From Pseudorhodoferax sp965279475 (GTDB taxonomy: Bacteria; Pseudomonadota; Gammaproteobacteria; Burkholderiales; Burkholderiaceae_C), in contig CBDIIA010000003.1 in assembly GCA_965279475.1 (NCBI GenBank), positions 124,001 to 188,000 of the forward strand: a stretch of DNA of 64,000 nucleotides, read 5' to 3'. Of the stretch, positions 16,476 through 25,252 are shown one piece after another. The position numbers were made by a program, and so were the translations under genes. The notes beneath the pieces are model-generated. The model saw only the letters and a program-made list of their open reading frames with translations, had not been told where the DNA came from and searched no databases. Position 1 is the stretch's first letter. Each line of letters begins with the position of its first letter.

Positions 16476-17489
16476 ATGCAACTCGGAATGATCGGCTTGG
16501 GCCGCATGGGGGCCGCCATGGTGCGGCGATTGATGGGCAAGGGGCACACCTGCGTGGTGCACGACGTGAACCCGTCTGCGGTGGAGAAACTGGTGGTCGA
16601 TGGCGCCACCGGGGCGGCGTCGCTGGCCGAGCTGGTGGCCCAGATGACGGCGCCGCGCGCGGTCTGGCTGATGGTGCCGGCCGGCCTGGTGGACCAGACG
16701 CTGGACCAGCTCGTGCCGCTGCTGGAAGCCGGCGACACGGTGATCGACGGCGGCAACTCGTACTACCGTGACGACATCCGCCGTGCCGAAGCGCTGAAGG
16801 CCAAGGGCCTCCACTACCTGGACGTCGGTACCAGCGGCGGCGTGGCCGGGCTCGACCGCGGCTACTGCCTGATGGTGGGCGGCGAGAGCGCGACCTTTGC
16901 GCAGCTGCAGCCGGTCTTTGCCGCTCTGGCGCCGGGTTTCGACGCGGCCGCGCGCACACCCGGGCGCAGCGGCGAGGTCGACAATGCCGAGCAGGGTTTC
17001 CTGCACTGCGGCCCGCATGGTGCCGGCCATTTCGTGAAGATGGTGCACAACGGCATCGAATACGGCGTGATGGCGGCCTACGCCGAGGGCCTGAACATCC
17101 TGCGCAACGCCGGCATCGGCAAGCAGGCGCAGGTGCACGACGCCGAGACCTCGCCGCTGCGCAACCCCGAGTTCTACCAGTTCGACATGGACCTGCCGGC
17201 GGTCACCGAGGTCTGGCGACGCGGCAGCGTGATCGGCTCCTGGCTGCTCGATCTCACCGCGCAGGCGCTGGTGGCCGACCCGCAGCTCGATGCCTACGGC
17301 GGCCGGGTGTCCGACTCGGGCGAGGGACGCTGGACGGTCGAGGCCGCGGTCGACGAAGGCGTGCCGGCCCATGTGCTGACGGCGGCGCTCTACCAGCGCT
17401 TCGCGTCGCGTGGCGGGGCCGACTTCTCGGGCAAGGTGCTGTCGGCGATGCGGCACCAGTTCGGCGGCCATGTAGAGAAAAAGGAATGA
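16476..17489 (+). CDS. gnd: 6-phosphogluconate dehydrogenase (decarboxylating), short form
   Basis: It converts 6-phosphogluconate to ribulose 5-phosphate and CO2 in the pentose phosphate pathway. The ATG at 16476 follows ACAGGACAC and begins directly with the Rossmann motif MIGLGRMGAAMVRRL. The family residues are seen in GTSGGVAGLDRGYCLMVGG and in HCGPHGAGHFVKMVHNGIEY, which holds the catalytic Lys. At 337 residues it belongs to the shorter YqeC/GntZ-like group, often NAD-dependent, rather than the 470-residue Gnd; cofactor choice cannot be settled here. Its stop overlaps the next start (ATGA), so it heads a gnd-HAD-pgm operon. Confidence 0.92.
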   Translation: MQLGMIGLGRMGAAMVRRLMGKGHTCVVHDVNPSAVEKLVVDGATGAASLAELVAQMTAPRAVWLMVPAGLVDQTLDQLVPLLEAGDTVIDGGNSYYRDDIRRAEALKAKGLHYLDVGTSGGVAGLDRGYCLMVGGESATFAQLQPVFAALAPGFDAAARTPGRSGEVDNAEQGFLHCGPHGAGHFVKMVHNGIEYGVMAAYAEGLNILRNAGIGKQAQVHDAETSPLRNPEFYQFDMDLPAVTEVWRRGSVIGSWLLDLTAQALVADPQLDAYGGRVSDSGEGRWTVEAAVDEGVPAHVLTAALYQRFASRGGADFSGKVLSAMRHQFGGHVEKKE

Positions 17490-18190
17490 CCGCTCCGGCG
17501 CCGGCCGACGTGGTGTTTCTGCTGGATGTCGACAACACGCTGCTCGACACCGACCGTTTCCTGAAGGACCTGAACGGGCATCTGTCGGCTGAATTCGGCC
17601 CGACCAGCGCGGCCCGCTTCTGGATCATCTTCGAGGAGCTGCGCGCCACGCTCGGCTACGCCGACTACCTGGGTGCGGTGCAGCGCTGCCGCATCGACCC
17701 GGCGTTCGGCGAATTCGGCGATCCGCGGCTGCTCGGCATGTCGCGCTGGCTGCTCGACTATCCGTTCGCTTCCGCCCTGTACGCGGCGTCGCTCGAGGTG
17801 ATCCGCCGGCTGGACGGCCATGGCCCGACGGTGATCCTGTCCGATGGCGACGTGGTGCTGCAGCCGCGCAAGGTGCAGCAGTCGGGCCTGTGGGACGCGG
17901 TGCAGGGCCGGGTGCTGATCTACATCCACAAGGAAGAGATGCTCGACGCGATGCAGCGCCTGTACCCGGCGCGGCACTACGTGATGGTCGACGACAAGCT
18001 GCGCGTGCTGACCGCGATGAAGACGCAGATGCGGCATCGTCTGACAACGGTTTTTCCGCGGCAGGGGCACTATGCGCTGGATCCGGTCGCGTTGGCGACC
18101 TATCCTGCCGCCGACGTCAGCATTGCGGGCATCGGCGATCTTCTCGATTTCGACATCGGCACGCTCCTTGCCGCCGCTCCTGCACCATGA
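17486..18190 (+). CDS. HAD-superfamily hydrolase
   Basis: This 234-residue protein has the HAD motifs I (FLLDVDNTLLDTD, nucleophile in DVDNT), II (VILSDGD) and IV (VMVDDKLRVL), with a helical cap between I and II. A phosphatase acting on a small phosphorylated metabolite is likely. It sits between gnd and pgm with four-base overlaps on both sides (ATGA at 17486 and 18187), so a sugar-phosphate substrate is plausible but not shown. Phosphoglycolate phosphatase is an alternative family assignment. Confidence 0.8.
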   Translation: MTAPAPADVVFLLDVDNTLLDTDRFLKDLNGHLSAEFGPTSAARFWIIFEELRATLGYADYLGAVQRCRIDPAFGEFGDPRLLGMSRWLLDYPFASALYAASLEVIRRLDGHGPTVILSDGDVVLQPRKVQQSGLWDAVQGRVLIYIHKEEMLDAMQRLYPARHYVMVDDKLRVLTAMKTQMRHRLTTVFPRQGHYALDPVALATYPAADVSIAGIGDLLDFDIGTLLAAAPAP

Positions 18191-19839
18191 GTTCTCGCCT
18201 CCATGCCCTTGCCGGCCAGCCGGCGCCCGCGTCTTCGCTGATCGATGTGGGCCAACTGCTCGCCGCCTACCGTGACGATCGGCCCGACCCCACCATCGCG
18301 GCCCAGCGCGTGGCCTTCGGCACCTCGGGGCACCGCGGCACTGCGTTCGAACGTTCGTTCAACGAATGGCATGTGCTGGCCATCGCGCAGGCGATCTGCG
18401 ACTACCGCCGTGGCCAGGGCATCGACGGCCCGCTGTACGTCGGCATCGACACGCATGCGCTGTCGGCCCCGGCGTCGGCCAGCGCGCTGGAGGTGTTTGC
18501 CGCCAACGGTGTCGAGGTCATGCTCTCGGCCGGTGACGAACCCACGCCGACCCCGGCCGTGTCGCACGCGATCCTGGTCTACAACCGCGGTCGCACGGCC
18601 GGCCTGGCCGACGGCGTGGTCGTCACGCCCTCGCACAACCCGCCGCGCGACGGCGGCTTCAAGTACAACCCGCCGAACGGCGGTCCGGCTGGCGGCGACA
18701 TCACCGGGCCGATCGAGGCGGCGGCCAACCGCTACCTCGAGGCCGGCCTGCAGGGCGTGTTGCGGCTGGCGCCCGCCCGCGCGCTGGCAGCGCCGACCAC
18801 GCATCGCCACGACTACCTGAACACCTATGTGGCCGACCTGGCCCACGCGATCGACATGGACGCGATCCGCGATGCCAAGGTGCGGATGGGCGTCGACCCG
18901 CTGGGCGGCGCCGGTGTGCACTACTGGGCCGCGATCGCCGAGCGCTACCGGCTCGACCTGACGGTGGTCAGGGACAAGGTTGACCCGACCTTCGGTTTCA
19001 TGACGCTCGACTGGGACGGCCAGATCCGCATGGACCCGTCGTCGCCGTACGCGATGCGCTCGCTGCTGGGCCTGCGCGACCGCTTCGACATTGCCTTCGC
19101 CTGCGACACCGACCACGACCGCCACGGCATCGTCACACCCTCGGCCGGGCTGCTGCCGCCCAACCACTACCTGGCAGTGATGATCGACTACCTGTTCAGC
19201 CACCGCCCGTCTTGGAGCGCGCAGGCGGCCGTGGGCAAGACGGTGGTCAGTACCGGGCTGATCGACCATGTCGCGGCCCGCGTCGGACGCCGGCTGTACG
19301 AGGTGCCGGTCGGCTTCAAGTGGTTCGCCGACGGCCTGTTCGACGGCTCGCTGGGCTTCGGTGGCGAGGAGAGCGCCGGCGCCAGTTTCCTGCGCCGCGA
19401 CGGCACGGTCTGGACCACCGACAAGGACGGCATCACCGCCGCCCTGCTGTCGGGCGAAATCATCGCGCGCACCGGCCGCGACCCCGGCACGCTGTACGCC
19501 GAACTGGCCGCGGCCTTCGGCAACCCGGTCGCCAGCCGCATCGATGCACCGGCCACACCACCGCAGAAGAAGCTGCTGGGCAAGCTGTCGGCGCAGCAGA
19601 TCACGTCGACCGAACTCGCCGGCGACCCCATCACCAGCGTGCTGAGCAACGCGCCCGGCAACGGCGCGGCGATCGGCGGCATCAAGGTCAGCACGGCCAA
19701 CGGCTGGTTCGCCGCGCGGCCCTCGGGCACCGAGGACATCTACAAGATCTACGCCGAAAGCACGTTGGGCGATGCGCACCTGCAGCGCATCTTTGCCGAA
19801 GCGCAGGCGGTGGTGGACGCGGCGATCTCGGGTGTGTGA
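18187..19839 (+). CDS. pgm: phosphoglucomutase, alpha-D-glucose phosphate-specific
   Basis: It interconverts glucose 1-phosphate and glucose 6-phosphate, linking the glgC operon to zwf. The 550-residue length fits bacterial Pgm. The active-site serine loop is VVTPSHNPPRDGGFKYNPP, the metal loop is DTDHDRHG, the sugar-binding loop is GGEESAGASF and the phosphate-binding loop is RPSGTEDIYKIY. The start overlaps the HAD gene stop (ATGA), with no separate promoter visible. Downstream is a 194-bp gap with an FNR-type site before zwf. Confidence 0.95.
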   Translation: MSSRLHALAGQPAPASSLIDVGQLLAAYRDDRPDPTIAAQRVAFGTSGHRGTAFERSFNEWHVLAIAQAICDYRRGQGIDGPLYVGIDTHALSAPASASALEVFAANGVEVMLSAGDEPTPTPAVSHAILVYNRGRTAGLADGVVVTPSHNPPRDGGFKYNPPNGGPAGGDITGPIEAAANRYLEAGLQGVLRLAPARALAAPTTHRHDYLNTYVADLAHAIDMDAIRDAKVRMGVDPLGGAGVHYWAAIAERYRLDLTVVRDKVDPTFGFMTLDWDGQIRMDPSSPYAMRSLLGLRDRFDIAFACDTDHDRHGIVTPSAGLLPPNHYLAVMIDYLFSHRPSWSAQAAVGKTVVSTGLIDHVAARVGRRLYEVPVGFKWFADGLFDGSLGFGGEESAGASFLRRDGTVWTTDKDGITAALLSGEIIARTGRDPGTLYAELAAAFGNPVASRIDAPATPPQKKLLGKLSAQQITSTELAGDPITSVLSNAPGNGAAIGGIKVSTANGWFAARPSGTEDIYKIYAESTLGDAHLQRIFAEAQAVVDAAISGV

Positions 19840-19896
19840 GCAGGCTTTCGCGCCAGCCGTGTGACGCAGGCCGGTGCAGGGCGACATCTGCCTGAG

Positions 19897-19910
19897 TTGC
19901 GCCAGATCAA
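19897..19910 (+). promoter_or_regulatory. FNR/ANR-type site upstream of zwf
   Basis: TTGCGCCAGATCAA has a perfect right half (ATCAA) and a partial left half of the FNR consensus TTGAT-N4-ATCAA. Its centre, 19903.5, lies 41.5 bp upstream of about 19945, which is where transcription would start given the -10 candidate at 19933. This is the geometry of a class II FNR-activated promoter. Confidence 0.55.
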
Positions 19911-19932
19911 GCGCGGCGTGGCGCCCGGGTGA

Positions 19933-19938
19933 TGCAAT
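19933..19938 (+). promoter_or_regulatory. -10 element candidate for zwf
   Basis: TGCAAT matches four of six positions of TATAAT. It is placed correctly for a promoter activated from the FNR-type site at 19897-19910. No independent -35 hexamer is evident, as expected for an activator-dependent promoter. Confidence 0.4.
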
Positions 19939-20033
19939 CTGCAGGCCGTCCAGCATGCGGTCCACGCGTTGCGGGGCTGTCGCCCGCAACGTGTTCCATC
20001 CCCCAGCCCCGGCGCCCAACCTGAAAGCTCAAG

Positions 20034-21470
20034 ATGAATCGCAACCTCTCTGACGACGCGGCGGCTTCGGACGCATTGGTGGTGTTCGGTGCCAGCGGCG
20101 ACCTGGCCCGCACGAAGATCTTTCCCGCGCTCTACGCCATGTGCGGAAGAGGCGCGCTCACCGTGCCTGTGATCGGCGTGGCGTCGCCTTCGTGGAGCAC
20201 AGCGCAGCTGCGCGCCCATGCGGAGCAGAGTGTGCTGCACGCGTTGCCCGAATGCGATCGCGAAGCCCTCGACCGCTTTCTGTCGCAGCTGCAGTATGTG
20301 AGCGGCGACTTCCACGACCCCTCGACGTTCGATGCCGTGCAACGCGCGCTGGGCGCCGCGCGGCGGCCTTTGCATTGCCTGGCTATTCCGCCGGACCTGT
20401 TCCCGACCGTGATCCGCGCGCTCGGTGCGGCGGGTCTGGCGACCGGCGCGCGTGTCGTCGTCGAAAAGCCCTTCGGCCGCGATCTGGCTTCGGCGCGCGA
20501 ACTCGATCGGATCGCGTGCGAGGTGTTTGCCGACGACTCCATCTTTCGCATTGATCACTTCCTCGGCAAGGAGGCGATGATGAACATCCTGTACTTCCGC
20601 TTCGCCAACTCCCTGTTCGAGCCGATCTGGAACCGGCATCACATTGCAAGCGTGCAGATCACCCTGGCCGAGCAGTCCGGCGTCGCAGGAGGCGGCACCG
20701 GATACGAGCGCGCGGGGTGCTTGCGCGACGTGGTGCAGAACCATCTGCTGCAGATCGTTGCCTTGCTGGCGATGGAGCCACCGGCCCGCCGTGGTTTCGA
20801 GGCCGTGCACCGCCAGAAGGCCGATGTCTTCGCCGCGATGCGTCCGCTGAAGGCGGCCGACATGGTGCGCGGCCAGTACGAGGGATACCGCGACGAACCG
20901 CAGGTCGCATGCGACTCCGATGTGGAGACGTTCTGCGCGCTTCGGCTCCACGTCGACTCCTGGCGCTGGAACGGGGTACCCTGGTATCTGCGTTCGGGCA
21001 AGCACCTGGCCGAGGATGCATGCGAGGTGGTGGTGCGGCTGCAGGCGCCGCCGCAGAATCTGTTTGCAGACTCGGCGGTACACGAGGAGGCGAACTACCT
21101 GCGCTTTCGGCTGTCGCCGCGTTCGACGATCGCATTGGCGGCCCGGGTCAAGAGCGCCGGCAAGGAGTTCACCGGCGCACAGCATGAATTCCCTTTGCTC
21201 GAAGAGGAGCCGGAGGCGCAGACCCCGTACGAAAGGCTGCTCGGCGATGCGATGCACGGCGACGGCGCGTTGTTCGCTCGCGCCAGCACGATCGAGGCGG
21301 CCTGGACGGTGGTGGATCCGGTCCTCCACGAGCATCCGCCGTCCATCGTCTACCCGCGGGGCAGCTGGGGCCCGCCGGCGGCGAACCACCTCATCGCGGC
21401 CGACGGCGGGTGGTTCAACCCCGAGCCCGCGTTGCCGCGCGCAAGCCGAACGCCGAGCACCGCGGGTTGA
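20034..21470 (+). CDS. zwf: glucose-6-phosphate 1-dehydrogenase
   Basis: It oxidises glucose 6-phosphate to 6-phosphogluconolactone and yields NADPH (or NADH). The 478-residue protein has the nucleotide-binding start VVFGASGDLARTKIFPAL, the EKPFG motif and the signature RIDHFLGKEAMMNILYFRF, which holds the catalytic His. Later family blocks include DVVQNHLLQ and WYLRSGKHL. Together with gnd and phosphoketolase it forms most of an oxidative pentose route; no 6-phosphogluconolactonase gene is seen in the window. It is transcribed from its own region with an FNR-type site, apart from the gnd operon. Confidence 0.95.
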   Translation: MNRNLSDDAAASDALVVFGASGDLARTKIFPALYAMCGRGALTVPVIGVASPSWSTAQLRAHAEQSVLHALPECDREALDRFLSQLQYVSGDFHDPSTFDAVQRALGAARRPLHCLAIPPDLFPTVIRALGAAGLATGARVVVEKPFGRDLASARELDRIACEVFADDSIFRIDHFLGKEAMMNILYFRFANSLFEPIWNRHHIASVQITLAEQSGVAGGGTGYERAGCLRDVVQNHLLQIVALLAMEPPARRGFEAVHRQKADVFAAMRPLKAADMVRGQYEGYRDEPQVACDSDVETFCALRLHVDSWRWNGVPWYLRSGKHLAEDACEVVVRLQAPPQNLFADSAVHEEANYLRFRLSPRSTIALAARVKSAGKEFTGAQHEFPLLEEEPEAQTPYERLLGDAMHGDGALFARASTIEAAWTVVDPVLHEHPPSIVYPRGSWGPPAANHLIAADGGWFNPEPALPRASRTPSTAG

Positions 21471-21507
21471 CAGGCTGCCGAGCCGAAGAACGCCCTCACC
21501 GAAAGAC

Positions 21508-21588
21508 ATGACCATGCACTACCCCGTTGCGATCCCGAAACCCGAATGCCTGGATGCGGGCCCGTCGCAGACGGGGTGCGCAGCGTGA
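21508..21588 (+). CDS. possible 26-residue upstream small ORF before phosphoketolase
   Basis: An ATG at 21508 opens a 27-codon frame whose TGA (21586-21588) overlaps the GTG at 21585 proposed as the phosphoketolase start. This GTGA arrangement would allow translational coupling. The ribosome-binding site is weak (GAAAG). The peptide has no recognisable domain and may not be functional by itself. Confidence 0.25.
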   Translation: MTMHYPVAIPKPECLDAGPSQTGCAA

Positions 21589-23945
21589 CGGCGCCCCTGC
21601 CTTCGGAGCTCCTGCACCGGATGGACGGCTATTGGCGTGCGGCCAACTACCTGTCGGTGGGGCAGATCTACCTGCGCGGCAACGCCCTGATGGAGGAGCC
21701 GCTGACGCATGCGCACGTGAAGCCGCGGCTGCTCGGCCACTGGGGCACGACGCCGGGGCTGAACCTGCTGTACGTGCACCTGAACCGGCTGATCCTGCAG
21801 CACGACCTGAACATGGTCTATGTGATCGGCCCGGGGCATGGCGGCCCCGGCATCGTGGCCCACACCTGGCTCGAAGGTTCTTACTCCGAGCACTACCCGG
21901 CCATCCCGCAGACCCGTGACGGCATGCACAAGCTGTTTCGCCAGTTCTCGTGGCCGGGCGGCATCCCGAGCCACGTGGCGCCCGAGACGCCGGGCTCGAT
22001 CCACGAGGGCGGCGAGCTCGGTTATTCGCTGCTGCACGCGTACGGCGCCGCGTTCGACAACCCCGATCTGCTGGTGGCCTGTGTGGTCGGCGACGGTGAG
22101 GCCGAGACCGGCCCGCTGGCGGCCAGCTGGCATTCGAACAAGTTCCTGAACCCGGCGCGCGACGGCGCGGTGCTGCCCATCCTGCACCTGAACGGCTACA
22201 AGATCGCCAACCCGACGGTGCTGGCGCGCATCGGCCATGTGGAGCTGACCGAGCTGATGCGAGGCTACGGGCACGAACCCTACTTCGTCGAAGGCGACGA
22301 CCCGGCGCTGGTGCACCAGGCGCTGGCCGCCACGCTCGACACGGTGCTGGCCGAGATCCAGAAGATCCAGCGCGACGCCCGCGCCTTGCCGGCGGGCGCT
22401 ACACCGGCGCGGCCACGCTGGCCGATGATCGTCTTGCGCACCCCCAAGGGCTGGACCGGGCCGAAGTTCGTCGACGGCAAGCCGGTCGAAGGCACCTGGC
22501 GCGCGCACCAGGTGCCGCTGGCCGACCTGAAGACGGCAGAGCATCTGCAGCAGCTTGAAGACTGGCTGCGCAGCTACCGGCCGCAGGAGCTGTTCGACGC
22601 CGACGGGCGCCTGCGCCCCGAGTTCGCAACGCTGGCGCCACAGGGCACGCGCCGCATGGGCTCGAACCCGCATGCCAACGGCGGCGCGCTGCTGCAGCCG
22701 CTGGTGATGCCGCGCTTTCAGGACTACGCGGTGGCGGTGGCCACACCCGGCAGTGTGGAGGCCGAGGCCACACGCGTGCTCGGCAAGTTGCTGCGCGACG
22801 TGATGCAGTTGAATTTGTCAGCGGCCAACTTCCGCATCTTCGGCCCGGACGAGACCGCCTCGAACCGGCTGGAGGCGGTCTACGCGGTGGCCGGAAAGGC
22901 CTGGATGGCCGAGGTCGAAGACAACGACACCGATCTGGCCGCTGACGGCCGCGTGATGGAGGTGCTGAGCGAACACCTGTGCCAGGGCTGGCTCGAAGGT
23001 TATCTGCTGACCGGCCGGCACGGCCTGTTCTCGTGTTACGAGGCCTTCATCCACATCATCGACTCGATGCTGAACCAGCATGCGAAGTGGTTGAAGGTCT
23101 GCGGCCACATCCCGTGGCGCCGGCCGATCGCGTCGCTCAACTACCTCCTGACCTCGCACGTCTGGCGGCAGGACCACAACGGCTTCTCGCACCAGGATCC
23201 GGGCTTCATCGACCACGTGGCCAACAAGAAATCGGACGTGGTGCGCATCTACCTGCCACCGGACGCGAACACCCTGCTGTCGGTGGCCGACCACTGCCTG
23301 CGCAGCGTCAACACCATCAATGTCATCGTGGCCGGCAAGCAGCCGTCATGGCAGTGGCTCGACATCGACGCCGCGGCGCGCCACTGCGCAGCCGGCGCCG
23401 GCATCTGGGACTGGGCCAGCGATGACGGCGAGCCCGACGTGGTGATGGCCTGCGCCGGCGACGTGCCGACGCTGGAAGCCATGGCGGCCGTGACCTTGCT
23501 GCGCGCCGAGGTGCCCGACATCCGCATCCGTGTGGTGAACGTGGTCGACCTGATGGTGCTGCAGCCGGCGAGCGAACACCCGCACGGGCTGGACGACGCG
23601 GCCTTCGACGCGCTGTTCACCGTCGACCGTCCGGTGATCTTCGCCTTCCACGGTTATCCGAGCCTGGTGCACAAACTCACCTACCGGCGCCGCAACCACG
23701 CCAACATCCATGTGCGCGGCTACAAGGAAGAGGGCACGACCACCACGCCGTTCGACATGGTGGTGCTGAACAACCTCGACCGGTACCAGCTGGCGCTGGA
23801 CGCAGTCCGCCGCGTTCCCAGGCTGGCCTCGCAGGTGCCGGCGGCCACTGCACGGTACGACGGGACCATCGCGCGGCACCGGGCCTACGTCGCCGAGCAT
23901 GGCGACGACATGCCCGAGATCAAGGATTGGCGCTGGAGCCGCTGA
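21585..23945 (+). CDS. xfp: xylulose 5-phosphate / fructose 6-phosphate phosphoketolase
   Basis: This thiamine-diphosphate enzyme splits xylulose 5-phosphate (and often fructose 6-phosphate) with phosphate to acetyl phosphate plus glyceraldehyde 3-phosphate (or erythrose 4-phosphate). Seen motifs are GHWGTTPGLNLLYVHLNRL, VIGPGHGGPG, ETPGSIHEGGELGYSL and the cofactor motif VVGDGEAETGPLA. I chose GTG 21585 because the family N-terminus normally begins just before a YWRAANYLSVGQIYL-like block, giving 786 residues. An ATG at 21546 would add 13 residues. It follows zwf at 114 bp and is probably co-transcribed. No acetate kinase or phosphotransacetylase gene is in the window. Confidence 0.93.
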   Translation: MTAPLPSELLHRMDGYWRAANYLSVGQIYLRGNALMEEPLTHAHVKPRLLGHWGTTPGLNLLYVHLNRLILQHDLNMVYVIGPGHGGPGIVAHTWLEGSYSEHYPAIPQTRDGMHKLFRQFSWPGGIPSHVAPETPGSIHEGGELGYSLLHAYGAAFDNPDLLVACVVGDGEAETGPLAASWHSNKFLNPARDGAVLPILHLNGYKIANPTVLARIGHVELTELMRGYGHEPYFVEGDDPALVHQALAATLDTVLAEIQKIQRDARALPAGATPARPRWPMIVLRTPKGWTGPKFVDGKPVEGTWRAHQVPLADLKTAEHLQQLEDWLRSYRPQELFDADGRLRPEFATLAPQGTRRMGSNPHANGGALLQPLVMPRFQDYAVAVATPGSVEAEATRVLGKLLRDVMQLNLSAANFRIFGPDETASNRLEAVYAVAGKAWMAEVEDNDTDLAADGRVMEVLSEHLCQGWLEGYLLTGRHGLFSCYEAFIHIIDSMLNQHAKWLKVCGHIPWRRPIASLNYLLTSHVWRQDHNGFSHQDPGFIDHVANKKSDVVRIYLPPDANTLLSVADHCLRSVNTINVIVAGKQPSWQWLDIDAAARHCAAGAGIWDWASDDGEPDVVMACAGDVPTLEAMAAVTLLRAEVPDIRIRVVNVVDLMVLQPASEHPHGLDDAAFDALFTVDRPVIFAFHGYPSLVHKLTYRRRNHANIHVRGYKEEGTTTTPFDMVVLNNLDRYQLALDAVRRVPRLASQVPAATARYDGTIARHRAYVAEHGDDMPEIKDWRWSR

Positions 23946-23967
23946 GCGGGCGGGCGCGCCGTCGCGC

Positions 23968-24297
23968 TCAGGGGCCGGCGCTGCCGGGCAGCCGGGCGCG
24001 CAGGCTGCGCACCTCGCCCTCCAGCCGCTCGATAAGCCGCAGATGGTCGAGCAGCATCGCCACGGCGAACAGGTCGAGGTCGTAGTCGCGGCGCAGCTGG
24101 CCCGCGGTGCGCAGCGTGGCGATGCAGTCGGCCTGGAACTGGCGCCCGGCCTCTCCTGCGTCGAGCGGTGTCAGGGCGCCGTAGTCGACCAGTTCGTCGA
24201 GTTCAGCCGTGCTGATGCCGCAGACGGTCGACAGCTCGGTCACGCTCACGGTCTGGCGGGTGTCGAGCCAGACCCATTCGGTTTCATGTGCCTGCAT
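23968..24297 (-). CDS. cbpM: chaperone modulator CbpM
   Basis: This 109-residue protein has the CbpM pattern: an N-terminal MerR-like fold with VSVTELSTVCGISTAELDELVDYGAL, then a helical C-terminus (DLFAVAMLLDHLRLIERLEGEVRSL split over two helices). CbpM binds the J domain of CbpA and inhibits it. The start at 24297 has a strong AAGGAGG. The first 14 bases overlap the 3' end of cbpA, the conserved cbpA-cbpM order. It is convergent with phosphoketolase. Confidence 0.88.
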   Translation of the reverse strand: MQAHETEWVWLDTRQTVSVTELSTVCGISTAELDELVDYGALTPLDAGEAGRQFQADCIATLRTAGQLRRDYDLDLFAVAMLLDHLRLIERLEGEVRSLRARLPGSAGP

Positions 24298-25216
24298 GCG
24301 GGGCCTCCTTGAGGGCTGGGGCGCGGGGTTTGAACTCTGGCGAGGCGGCGGCCAGTTCCTGGTAGAGCTCGCGCTGGCGTGGCGACAGCGTTTCGGGGAT
24401 GTCGATCGCAGCCAGCGCATACAGGTCGCCGCGGCCGCCGCCGGGTTGGGCCAGGCCGCGCCCGCGCAACCGCAGCTTGCGGCCGCGGCGCGTACCGGCC
24501 GGCACCGTCAGCACCACGGGGCCGTCGAGCGTGGGTACCTCGACCTCGGCACCGAGTGCGGCCTCCCACGGCGCGAGCGCGAGATCGAAGTACAGATCGT
24601 GGTGGTCGGCGCGGAACACGGCGTGCGGCGCGAGCGTGATGTGCAGGTAGATGTCGCCATCGGGTCCGCCGTGGCGGCCCTTGCCACCCTTGCCGCGCAA
24701 GCGCAGCTTCTGGCCTTCGCGCACGCCGGCCGGCACGGTGACCTGCAGCGTGCGCTCGCCACCTTCGTCTGCCAGCCGCAGGTCGAGGGTGGCGCCGCGG
24801 TGGGCATCTTCAAGGCTGACCGTGAGGGCGCTGTCGTAGTCGCGCCCGGGTGTTGCCACCGGTCCCTTCCGGCTGCCGGAGCGGCCCTGGCCGAACGCGG
24901 CGAACAGATCGGACAGGTCCATGTCGTCGAAGCCATGGGTTCCCGGTCCGTTGCCGTGCGTCTGGCTCCATTGCGGCGGCGGCGTGAACGACTCGCCTTG
25001 CGGCCTGCGGCCGAGTTCATCGTAGGCGGCCCTTTTCTCCGGATCCTTCAGCGTCGCATAGGCCTCCGCCGCATCCTTGAACCTGGCCTCTGCATCCGGG
25101 GCCTTGGACATGTCGGGGTGGTGCTGGCGCGCGAGCTTGCGGTAGGCCTTCTTGATCGCGTCCAGATCGGCGTCGCGTGGCACGCCGAGCGCGGCGTAGT
25201 AGTCCTTGTATTGCAT
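24284..25216 (-). CDS. cbpA: curved-DNA-binding J-domain protein CbpA
   Basis: It is a DnaJ-type co-chaperone of DnaK that also binds DNA in enterobacteria. The 310-residue protein has an N-terminal J domain (DYYAALGVPRDADLDAIKKA, with the HPD motif in ARQHHPDMSKA), a Gly-rich linker (about 75-115) and two C-terminal beta-sandwich domains (VPAGVREGQKLRLRGKG and VPAGTRRGRKLRLRGRG). It lacks the Cys-rich zinc domain of DnaJ, which supports CbpA. It is divergent from a stress flavoprotein gene across a region holding operator copy 4, so it may belong to the same regulon as the 0-5 kb signalling genes. Confidence 0.92.
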   Translation of the reverse strand: MQYKDYYAALGVPRDADLDAIKKAYRKLARQHHPDMSKAPDAEARFKDAAEAYATLKDPEKRAAYDELGRRPQGESFTPPPQWSQTHGNGPGTHGFDDMDLSDLFAAFGQGRSGSRKGPVATPGRDYDSALTVSLEDAHRGATLDLRLADEGGERTLQVTVPAGVREGQKLRLRGKGGKGRHGGPDGDIYLHITLAPHAVFRADHHDLYFDLALAPWEAALGAEVEVPTLDGPVVLTVPAGTRRGRKLRLRGRGLAQPGGGRGDLYALAAIDIPETLSPRQRELYQELAAASPEFKPRAPALKEAPHAGT

Positions 25217-25252
25217 ATCGTCTGCAGCATAGGCCTCTTGCGCCCGCGCGTC

